Assembly (NCBI RefSeq): GCF_007830635.1 | Contig: NZ_VLLA01000039.1 | Location: 1-49,202, forward strand | Direction of reading: 5' to 3' | From: Bradyrhizobium huanghuaihaiense | GTDB lineage: Bacteria; Pseudomonadota; Alphaproteobacteria; Rhizobiales; Xanthobacteraceae | Length of the DNA stretch: 49,202 nt | Part shown: piece after piece, positions 6,292-12,690 of the stretch | How the letters are laid out: each line of letters starts with the position of its first letter | How positions within the stretch are numbered: the first letter of the stretch is position 1 | Notes under the pieces: generated by a model | Seen by the model: the letters and a program-made list of their open reading frames with translations, nothing else | What the model was told of the DNA's origin: nothing | The model's database searches: none | Translations under genes and position numbers: made by a program

Positions 6292-7182
6292 ATGATCAGA
6301 CCCGACATTACCGCGTACGACCCCGGAGCAGAAGTCGCAAAGCACGAGGCCGAACTCGAGGAAATAATGCCTTTGTACCACTACACGTCCGCCGCAGGTT
6401 TACATGGCATCATAGCCAGCAGATCGCTGTGGACCTCACACTACCGCTTCCTCAACGACACGTCGGAGTTTCAGCACGGCTGGAAGATCGTGATCGAGGC
6501 CCTCGACCGTCGCGGCGCCGAAATCAGAGAACTCTCATCGCTTGCCTGGGAGACGATCGCACTGTTTCGTCAACACAGTGACGAAATTCATGGGTTCGTC
6601 GGGTCATTGACGTCTAAAGGCGATCTGCTCTCGCAATGGCGAGGCTACAATCGTGGACAAGGCTTCTCGATCGGATTCAACGCAGACTGGCTTTTGAAGA
6701 ACGCCGCGGCGCAGGGATTTGATATCACGCCCGTCCTCTATGACCCAGAGAGCCAACGAGCGGCGGCTGATGGGGCAGTAACCCTGCTCATCGACCGCTT
6801 GTTGGAAGGGACGGATGAGCCGGAGGGCGCCCGCGCACAAGTCAAGACATGGTGGTCGCATGCACTGAAGACAGCTCTCGTTCTCAAGAACGGGCACTTC
6901 CAAGAGGAGCGCGAGCGGCGCCTGGTTTGGGTTGGTGTTTCCTGGCCCGCTGGACTAAAGACGCGCTTCTCACCAGCCGGTTTAGTTCCTTACCGTGCCT
7001 GTCAGTTTAACAAGGTCGTCATCAACAATGCAGCCACGCACCCCAATAACTGTGGCATCGAGGAAATCATCATTGGTCCCGCTTTGGCGCATCAGCAGAC
7101 CTGCGCGGTGGACGCTCTATTGGCTTCACACAGCATGCGTCTCACGATCAAGCGGTCGGCGATACCCTATCTAGCAGACTGA
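6292..7182 (+). CDS. DUF2971 family protein, putative defence or accessory cargo
   Basis: A 296-residue protein with the order of motifs seen in DUF2971 proteins: PLYHYTSAAGLHGI near 26-39, SHYRFLNDTSEF near 48-60, a GDLLSQWRGY segment near 108-118, GFSIGF, an EERERRLVW block near 205, and a C-terminal IIIGPA...LLASH segment. The biochemical activity of the family is not established to my knowledge; the HYT...GI opening recalls ADP-ribosyltransferase-like proteins, which is only an inference. It is alone between an IS remnant and the nuclease gene, with its own likely terminator, as expected for a moron or anti-phage gene. Confidence 0.75.
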   Translation: MIRPDITAYDPGAEVAKHEAELEEIMPLYHYTSAAGLHGIIASRSLWTSHYRFLNDTSEFQHGWKIVIEALDRRGAEIRELSSLAWETIALFRQHSDEIHGFVGSLTSKGDLLSQWRGYNRGQGFSIGFNADWLLKNAAAQGFDITPVLYDPESQRAAADGAVTLLIDRLLEGTDEPEGARAQVKTWWSHALKTALVLKNGHFQEERERRLVWVGVSWPAGLKTRFSPAGLVPYRACQFNKVVINNAATHPNNCGIEEIIIGPALAHQQTCAVDALLASHSMRLTIKRSAIPYLAD

Positions 7183-7211
7183 ACGCCTGTGCTTCTACGA
7201 AGAGTTGGTTC

Positions 7212-7235
7212 AGGGGCGCTCTTTATGGCCCTTTT
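7212..7235 (+). terminator. Weak rho-independent terminator
   Basis: AGGG and CCCT arms around a 15-base interval, followed by four to five T. It lies 30 bases after the DUF2971 stop. The stem is short, so this is tentative. Confidence 0.35.
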
Positions 7236-7309
7236 TCCCGAAGCGAGCGACGCGTTGCGGCTGCCGAACTGGTCTCGACCTGCGCATCCAACCGCGCGAG
7301 CATTCGCGC

Positions 7310-7687
7310 ATGGAAACTCGCATCGTCAACGACATCCCTGAGTGGCGCTATCAGGCGGCGGTCATCGCTCGCCTTCACGCGCTCGAAGACGACGGGTATC
7401 CGCTCACCTGTGCCGGTGACATGAACCGAGCGAAGCGTTCGCGACGCGAGCGCATGGAAGCCAAGGTAACGGGCCTTACGGCGGGCGAGCCCGACGTTCG
7501 CGTTTATGTCACCGGCGGCGTGCTGCTCAGCATCGAAGTGAAGACTCCCACGGGATCGCGCTCGAAAAATCAGAAGGATCGGCACAAGAAGCTGACCGAC
7601 CTGGGCTTCATCGTGATCACGGCGAAGGCTGCCACCCCGGAAGAGCTCGCGGACGAAGTCGAGCGGATCGTGCGGAGCTATCTGTAG
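7310..7687 (+). CDS. VRR-NUC domain nuclease
   Basis: About 125 residues, starting at ATG 7310. The VRR-NUC (PD-(D/E)XK superfamily) pattern is complete: GEPDVRV near 59-65, IEVKTP near 75-80, and a Gln at 88 in a KNQKDRHKKLTDLGF segment that follows the catalytic Lys. Such stand-alone domains are common in phages, where they act as Holliday-junction or structure-specific nucleases in replication and packaging. It overlaps the next gene by one base, indicating co-expression. Confidence 0.8.
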   Translation: METRIVNDIPEWRYQAAVIARLHALEDDGYPLTCAGDMNRAKRSRRERMEAKVTGLTAGEPDVRVYVTGGVLLSIEVKTPTGSRSKNQKDRHKKLTDLGFIVITAKAATPEELADEVERIVRSYL

Positions 7688-8328
7688 TGCAGATCACGCT
7701 CACGCTCACGAAGGGGATGCTCGACCAACTCGATCAGCTTCGAGATCGCAGTATCAACACCGCGACTGCCAAGGCGCTGACCTTCACCGCGCAGGACGCG
7801 CAGCAAGCGTTGCGCGTCCAAATCCCAGGCATCTTCGTCCTGCGTCGCCCTTGGGTGGTCAGCGGCATCCGCATTCGTCCGGCGAACGGCGGCAATCTCA
7901 CGTCAGTCGTCGGCAGCATCGACAAGTACATGGAGCGCCATGTGATCGGTGCGGGCAAGGAGAAGTATCCCGACAACGCCCTATCGATCCACCCGAAGCG
8001 CAATAGCAGCGGCCGTCTCGCCACCGGCGGCATCCTGATCAAACCCTACGGATCGATTGGTAGCGCCCCGGTGCATACCGTGGTGCGTCGCCAGTTGAAG
8101 CGCATGGACGGTCAGAAGCGGAAGACGTTCCAGATCGTGAGCAACGGCAAGGTGCTGATCGTGCGTCGTCGCACGAAGAAGCGTCTGCCGCTGCAAACGC
8201 TCGCCGTGCTGCAAGGAAGCGCGACGATCAATGAGCATTGGGATTTCCTCGGGACCGTGTCCGGCGTCGTCCAGGCGCGCTTCCCGCAGCACTTCTATCG
8301 GGCAGTGGTCAATGCAGCGACGCGATAG
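7687..8328 (+). CDS. Hypothetical phage protein (213 aa), basic
   Basis: Starts at GTG 7687, overlapping the stop of the nuclease gene by one base. It is strongly basic (VLIVRRRTKKRLPL) with beta-rich composition. It could be a minor virion or morphogenesis protein, since basic beta-rich proteins of this size occur among head and tail minor proteins, but no family was recognised with confidence. The coupling to VRR-NUC instead allows a role in DNA handling. Confidence 0.55.
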   Translation: MQITLTLTKGMLDQLDQLRDRSINTATAKALTFTAQDAQQALRVQIPGIFVLRRPWVVSGIRIRPANGGNLTSVVGSIDKYMERHVIGAGKEKYPDNALSIHPKRNSSGRLATGGILIKPYGSIGSAPVHTVVRRQLKRMDGQKRKTFQIVSNGKVLIVRRRTKKRLPLQTLAVLQGSATINEHWDFLGTVSGVVQARFPQHFYRAVVNAATR

Positions 8329-8335
8329 AGGGGCC

Positions 8336-8722
8336 ATGAGCGAAATGACTCCCACCCCCCTCGGACGTAGGCGACGCACGGTTCTACTCGCGCTCGCGAT
8401 CTTCGCGATCTTGAGCACGACGGTCCCCATGGCTCTGACCGACGAACTGCACAGCGACCAAGATATCTCTTTGCAGAAAATGCAAACAACTCGGACTAGG
8501 GCCATACCAGCGATGTCAGCCCCTTCGACCAAGACCTCGGGCCTGCTAAGGATCAGCGCGCCGCATTACTGTGCTGGGGCGGACGTCATCGACGGGATCG
8601 TGTCAGGCAATGTCGCGCCGATTATTCGCTACATGCGTGGATGGCGCATCGAGTGCATGATTGTCCCGTCATCCGTGAAGCTCGTCATTCAACTGTTTTT
8701 CCAGTCGCTGAAGCTCCTCTGA
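8336..8722 (+). CDS. Phage membrane/secreted protein, C-terminus replaced
   Basis: Starts at ATG 8336 with GAGGGG upstream. A basic start (RRRR) is followed by a hydrophobic segment (TVLLALAIFAILSTT), so it is membrane-anchored or exported. The ISAPHYCAGADV...APIIRYMRGW block looks like a small conserved phage family. After about residue 110 the reading frame enters DNA that belongs to the effector repeat on the other strand, adding about 19 foreign residues (VIQLFFQSLKLL). The native end is therefore lost at about 8663-8672. Whether the hybrid is functional is unknown. Confidence 0.6.
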   Translation: MSEMTPTPLGRRRRTVLLALAIFAILSTTVPMALTDELHSDQDISLQKMQTTRTRAIPAMSAPSTKTSGLLRISAPHYCAGADVIDGIVSGNVAPIIRYMRGWRIECMIVPSSVKLVIQLFFQSLKLL

Positions 8723-10255
8723 AGGAACGGAGACTGGCGACGGCATGGCTTGATCATCCAGATGATCCAGCACTCGCCGAAGCTCCCCCTGAGGGAGCTG
8801 CTCTGAATGGAATGCGGCTTGCTCCTGAATGAAAGCCGACGGGGCGGGGTGATCATCTGGCCTTTCCTGAAGCTCCTCTGCGGATTCGGCATCAAGCAGT
8901 CGCCGAAGCTCCCCTGGAGAGAACTGCTCGGGATTAAAAGTAAACTCTTCCGGATCGATGGAGAACGACAGAGCAGGATGCTTGTCTCCTAGTCCGTGAA
9001 GCTCGTCATTCAACTGTTTTTCCAGTCGCTGAAGCTCCTCTGAAGGAACGGAGACTGCCGAGGGCATCGCTTGATCATCCAGATGACCCAGCACTCGCTC
9101 AAGCTCCCCTTGCGGGAGGTGCTCTGAATGGAATGCGGTTTGCTCCTGAATGAAAGGAGACGGCACGGGTTGATCATCTAGCCATTCCCGAAGCTCCTCT
9201 GGAGAGAACAGTTCGCGATCCAAAGTAAACTCTTCCGGATCGATGGAAAACGACGGAGCAGGATGATTGTCTCCCAGTGCGTGACGCTCGTCTTGCAACT
9301 GATTTTCCAGTCGCTGAAGCTCCTCTGAAGGGTCGGAGACTGCCGACGGCATGGCTTGTTCATCGAGATGATCCAGCACTCCCGGAGGGTCCTCGCGAGA
9401 AACTAAATGACTGGTGTCACGATAGCCATGGCCCCTGCTGCCAACGGTGTCGTCAATGCGCTGCGGTTTCATCTGCACCGCGGTTTCGGGGTTGATGAGC
9501 GCGTTCTGGAAGGAATGATTGCGCTCAGCGCTACGGCGCACTGCACGCACGACGGGTCTTCCTGTCGCCCGAAAGGTCCGGAAATGATCTATGGATTTAA
9601 GGAGAATCGCACTACGCCCTCCAGTGTACTTGTGTATGGCGCCGTCGTCGATCAGCGACTTGCTGTCCAGCCGAGCAACAATGCTCGGTCGGTTATTTTC
9701 GAACAGCCAACGGCTATAATCAATCAGGCGGCTTCCATGCTCATGCGCCGTTCTGCTACTCATGCCGCCCTCCATGAGGGCGTGCTCAAGCCTCAGGAGG
9801 GCAGCATCCTCGGCATAAAGAGGCCGCTCGTCCGAATGCCCCCGGATTCTAACGCCTGTTGAGGCAACCCGCGGCGCACCGCTACTTTCTCCCGAAGCGG
9901 CGTTCGCGCTTGACTGTCGGTATATCACAACCTCTTCAAGATCGGGCAGCGTCCTCCGTCTCTTCGCTGCTCTCGATTGAGCCGCGTCACGCTCATGATT
10001 GATAAGGACCCCTTCGCTTTGCAGGAGATTGCTCCCGGCGCTTGCATCCGTCCTTTCGCCAAGGGATTGTTGGACATCGTTACATGCGTGCTTCGCTGGG
10101 GACCGGTGCCCGCTGGCAACGTAAGCGGCCTGGCTTGCCTGCGCCACGTGCTGCTCAAATTGACCGGCTTGGCCCGCCTGCGGCTCTTCCGAAACGGCGT
10201 GCCGCGCTAGCGACCCAGCTGGCACATTAGATGGATCGAAGTTCTGCCGGTCCAT
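8669..10255 (-). CDS. Putative type III secretion effector, C-terminally truncated
   Basis: A 528-residue protein preceded by a tts box (10293-10320), the binding site of the rhizobial type III activator TtsI. The start is ATG 10255 with GAGG upstream. The Ser/Ala/Gln-rich N-terminus lacks a Sec signal, as in type III substrates. A basic cluster AAKRRR (96-101) could act as a nuclear localisation signal. Residues about 148-228 (helical, with SRWLFENNRPSIVARLD) resemble a segment seen in large Bradyrhizobium effectors and, loosely, the SAM-like core-binding domain of tyrosine recombinases. From about 292 there are two full repeats of about 95-107 residues and a broken third. NopD/Bel2-5-type (XopD-like) effectors also have internal repeats and a C-terminal Ulp1-like protease; a lost protease domain is a guess. 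G+C is visibly lower than in the phage genes. Confidence 0.75.
   Translation of the reverse strand: MDRQNFDPSNVPAGSLARHAVSEEPQAGQAGQFEQHVAQASQAAYVASGHRSPAKHACNDVQQSLGERTDASAGSNLLQSEGVLINHERDAAQSRAAKRRRTLPDLEEVVIYRQSSANAASGESSGAPRVASTGVRIRGHSDERPLYAEDAALLRLEHALMEGGMSSRTAHEHGSRLIDYSRWLFENNRPSIVARLDSKSLIDDGAIHKYTGGRSAILLKSIDHFRTFRATGRPVVRAVRRSAERNHSFQNALINPETAVQMKPQRIDDTVGSRGHGYRDTSHLVSREDPPGVLDHLDEQAMPSAVSDPSEELQRLENQLQDERHALGDNHPAPSFSIDPEEFTLDRELFSPEELREWLDDQPVPSPFIQEQTAFHSEHLPQGELERVLGHLDDQAMPSAVSVPSEELQRLEKQLNDELHGLGDKHPALSFSIDPEEFTFNPEQFSPGELRRLLDAESAEELQERPDDHPAPSAFIQEQAAFHSEQLPQGELRRVLDHLDDQAMPSPVSVPSEELQRLEKQLNDELHG
8672..9395 (-). repeat. Long coding tandem repeats in the effector gene
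   Basis: The unit beginning TCCGTGAAGCTCG at 8672 recurs at 8993 (period 321 bp, 107 codons), with about 64 identical bases at the start of both. A more diverged third copy starts near 9278. The units encode segments such as LDHLDDQAMPS, EELQRLE, SFSIDPEEFT and QEQ.AFHSE.LPQGEL. The 8672 copy is only about 110 bases from the phage junction. Confidence 0.85.
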
Positions 10256-10292
10256 GTCAGCCTCGTGTTCAAGATTACCTGCGTAGGTCCCC

Positions 10293-10320
10293 TACTGCGG
10301 CAAGCTTTCTAGAACCTGAC
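10293..10320 (-). promoter_or_regulatory. tts box (TtsI-binding promoter element)
   Basis: The minus strand reads GTCAGGTTCTAGAAAGCT and continues to end in GTA. It keeps the GTCAG, TT, GAAAGCT and terminal TA elements of the rhizobial tts-box consensus, with differences at a few less conserved positions. It lies 37 bases upstream of the effector start codon. TtsI is induced through NodD and plant flavonoids, so the gene should respond to the host plant rather than to phage induction. Confidence 0.8.
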
Positions 10321-10727
10321 GTAGAGATGTCTCGCAGCGGTCGCAAAGGCCAGCCTGGGAACCGACATCGCTAGGAGTCAGCGTCTTCCCCATGATCTAG
10401 CTTCTCGCACCTGCTGCCAGCTTCGAACATCTCACAGATTGTAACTGGGTCCTTCCAGGGCCCTTCCCCCATTCGGGTGACGCGCGACCACTGACCCCTG
10501 GCAGATATAAAATTTCAAAAGTGACTTTCTGTTCTCGGATCGGTTGTAGAGCAGGGGGTTCCACCCCCCCCCGGCCTGCCCCCGGAAAACATCCGGTTGG
10601 CAATTTCCAAAGGCGAAATTGATGTTTTGGTCCGTCGCCGGTCCGGCGAGGCGGAAGGGAGACCGAAACACGCTCGAAAGAAACAATACCGATTGAGACC
10701 GTATCGCCTCATCGCGGGAGAGGCGAA
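10321..10727. other. Gap with no recognised gene
   Basis: About 400 bases between the tts box and the HNH gene. It holds a run of nine C (10564-10572) beside a GGGGG/CCCCC arrangement and some AT-rich DNA near 10505-10530. Short frames on both strands have no ribosome site or recognisable motif. The second junction between effector-associated DNA and phage DNA probably lies here. Confidence 0.4.
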
Positions 10728-11360
10728 GTGGAAGAGATCAGAAAGAGGGTGGTCCGCAACAGGCGGCCGGTGCGTACTGACGAGCAGAAGCGGCAGGCTG
10801 CGACCTGGATTGCCGATTACTACCGCCGGAATCCAGCCAAGCGGGCCGAAAAAAACGAGAAGGCGTGCCTCCGGTCATACCTGAAGAAACAGTCGCTCGC
10901 TTGTCTGGTCACGCGGCTGTTCCGCAGCAATGTCGAGGCTGTGATCGCCGTTAAGAGGGAGATCGAGGAAGGCAATATCGATCAACGCGGACGCGCTCAG
11001 TTGCGGGCCAACGCGATCAGTTTTCTCGGAGGGCGATGCGCGTGGTGCGGCCACGACGACATGCTCTGTTTGCAGCTTGATCACATCAAGCCTGTGAAGC
11101 GACGCACCAACGGCATCAAGGCGCACGACTCCGCTGCGTTCTGCCGTGAGATTTTGAGCGGGAAGACCGACAACGCGCAGGTTCTTTGCGCCAACTGCCA
11201 CATGGTCAAGACGCGGCTCGGCGGCGAGTACGGGGCAGCCGACGCGCTGCCTTTCGACCCCTGGGCGGGGCTCGATGACGATGGGGATACCGGAACGGCC
11301 TCGAACGACAACATCCGGTCTGAGACCGTAACGCTCCAAATCGGAGCAATCGCAGCATGA
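10728..11360 (+). CDS. HNH endonuclease next to terminase
   Basis: A 210-residue protein starting at GTG 10728, with GGGAGAGG upstream. The HNH/treble-clef signature is complete: CAWC (104-107), LQLDHIKPV (116-123), then NAQVLCANCHMVKT (149-162), with two CxxC pairs binding structural zinc. The N-terminal half is helical and basic. HNH proteins encoded beside terminase genes help DNA packaging in several phage groups, and its place at the head of the packaging genes fits that. Its stop overlaps the next start by four bases. Confidence 0.85.
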   Translation: MEEIRKRVVRNRRPVRTDEQKRQAATWIADYYRRNPAKRAEKNEKACLRSYLKKQSLACLVTRLFRSNVEAVIAVKREIEEGNIDQRGRAQLRANAISFLGGRCAWCGHDDMLCLQLDHIKPVKRRTNGIKAHDSAAFCREILSGKTDNAQVLCANCHMVKTRLGGEYGAADALPFDPWAGLDDDGDTGTASNDNIRSETVTLQIGAIAA

Positions 11361-11938
11361 TCGTTATCGGCCTCAAGGGCCTTATCGGGTCCGGCAAAAC
11401 CACCGTGGCCCGCCATCTCATCGAAAATCACGGCTTTGTACGCGGCCGGTTCGCTGGCGCGCTGAAGGACATGCTGCGCGCCTACCTGCGCTACCGGCGC
11501 TGCGACGAAGCCACCATCGAGCGCATGATCGACGGCGATCTCAAGGAACTGCCGACGCCCTGGCTGGGCGGCAAGTCGCCGCGCCATGCAATGGAAGGGC
11601 TGGGCGGTCATTGGGGCCGCGATTGGATGGGCTCCGAGTTCTGGATCGGGACGGAGACCGACAAGCTCTACATGGGCGCGCCGAAACGCGTCGTGTTCGA
11701 GGACGTGCGCCACGGCAATGAGGGCGAGGCTATCGACCGCATGGGCGGTTGGGTGATCGAGATCGTTCGCCCCGGCCTGATCCCCCAGGAACACCGCACC
11801 GAGCAGGCGCAGGCCGAAGTAAAGGCCCATCGCTCCGTCATGAACTACCAGGGCGATATGGCGTCCACCTTCCGGCAGATGGACATCGTCGTCGCCGATC
11901 TGGCGGCGCGGACCGACCGGCTGAACGTGATCGACTGA
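11357..11938 (+). CDS. Deoxynucleoside monophosphate kinase
   Basis: A 193-residue P-loop kinase. GLIGSGKTT (8-16) is the Walker A motif, and the overall pattern (FAGALKDMLRAYL, then VVFEDVRHGNE) fits the phage dNMP kinase group related to T4 gp1. It would phosphorylate dNMPs to supply nucleotides for phage DNA synthesis. Coupled to the HNH gene by a four-base overlap and followed two bases later by the small terminase. Confidence 0.8.
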   Translation: MIVIGLKGLIGSGKTTVARHLIENHGFVRGRFAGALKDMLRAYLRYRRCDEATIERMIDGDLKELPTPWLGGKSPRHAMEGLGGHWGRDWMGSEFWIGTETDKLYMGAPKRVVFEDVRHGNEGEAIDRMGGWVIEIVRPGLIPQEHRTEQAQAEVKAHRSVMNYQGDMASTFRQMDIVVADLAARTDRLNVID

Positions 11939-11940
11939 TC

Positions 11941-12519
11941 ATGGGCAAGACCGTCAACCGACAAGAGCTTGCGGACATCTTCGGCTATTCGCTGCCGACG
12001 ATCTCCGCATGGGTCGAGAACGGGATGCCGGTCAAGTCGCACGGCGGCCGTGGCAAGCAGTTCGAGTTCGACACCGAAGACGTGCTGAAGTGGCTGCTCG
12101 CGCGCGAACGTGCAGAGCGCAAGGCGCATACGGCCGCGACGCTGAAGGAAGGCGGCGAAGAGATCACCATCGACAAGGCGCGCCTCCGCAATGAGATCGC
12201 GAAGGCGAAACTGTCCGAGTTGGAATTGGCGACGAAGATGGAGCTTGTTCGCCCCATCCAAATGATCGTCAGGGTGCTCTCGAACGAAATCGCCAACGCA
12301 CGCGCGCGGCTGCTCGGCATCCCATCCAAGCTCCGGCCCGCCATTCAACTCGAAGTGGGCGCGCCTGAAGGCACGAAGAAGCTGGTCAACGAAGTTGAGC
12401 GGCTGATCCTCGAAGCACTGAACGAAATCAAGATGACCACGGAGCCCGTCGAGGAAGAGCCTCACGTCGAGCCGCCGGTCGAACACATCGAGCAAGACGA
12501 AGAAGAAAATGACGAGTGA
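11941..12519 (+). CDS. Terminase small subunit (Nu1-like)
   Basis: A 192-residue protein. The N-terminus (VNRQELADIFGYSLPTISAW) is the winged helix-turn-helix of lambda Nu1-type small terminases, which binds cos DNA. The middle is helical (LRNEIAKAKLSELELATKME) and the tail is very acidic (EEEPHVEPPVEHIEQDEEEN), presumably contacting the large subunit. ATG 11941 is the natural start after the kinase stop; longer readings would lie inside the kinase gene. Its end overlaps a 59-codon gene. Confidence 0.88.
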   Translation: MGKTVNRQELADIFGYSLPTISAWVENGMPVKSHGGRGKQFEFDTEDVLKWLLARERAERKAHTAATLKEGGEEITIDKARLRNEIAKAKLSELELATKMELVRPIQMIVRVLSNEIANARARLLGIPSKLRPAIQLEVGAPEGTKKLVNEVERLILEALNEIKMTTEPVEEEPHVEPPVEHIEQDEEENDE

Positions 12520-12688
12520 GTTTAAGCCTTCGTGGATGAAGTGGCCGCCCAACAGTTGCGAAGTCTGCACCGGATGGAAGCGGGAAGGGGAGTGGCACGG
12601 CGTTTGTCAACGCACGGCCTCGATCAACTTCGAGCAGCCGACCGACGCACGTCAGCGCTGCCCTGAGTATCAGCGCAAGCCGGATTGA
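12509..12688 (+). CDS. Small four-cysteine protein between terminase genes
   Basis: A 59-residue frame from ATG 12509, overlapping the end of the small terminase and ending two bases before the large terminase ATG. It contains four cysteines (CEVC, GVC, RC) and several Trp residues in MKWPPNSCEVCTGWKREGEW, suggesting a zinc-binding knuckle. The exact fit between two essential genes, with overlap on one side, supports that it is real. It could be a packaging accessory factor. No family recognised. Confidence 0.65.
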   Translation: MTSEFKPSWMKWPPNSCEVCTGWKREGEWHGVCQRTASINFEQPTDARQRCPEYQRKPD

Positions 12689-12690
12689 GC

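Noticed and set aside
9407..9862. A plus-strand frame inside the effector gene
   Set aside because: It is antisense to a gene with a tts box, ribosome site and repeats; no independent support.
10397..10712. Short minus-strand frames upstream of the tts box as a second effector
   Set aside because: No ribosome site, odd composition caused by C and G runs, and no tts box of their own.
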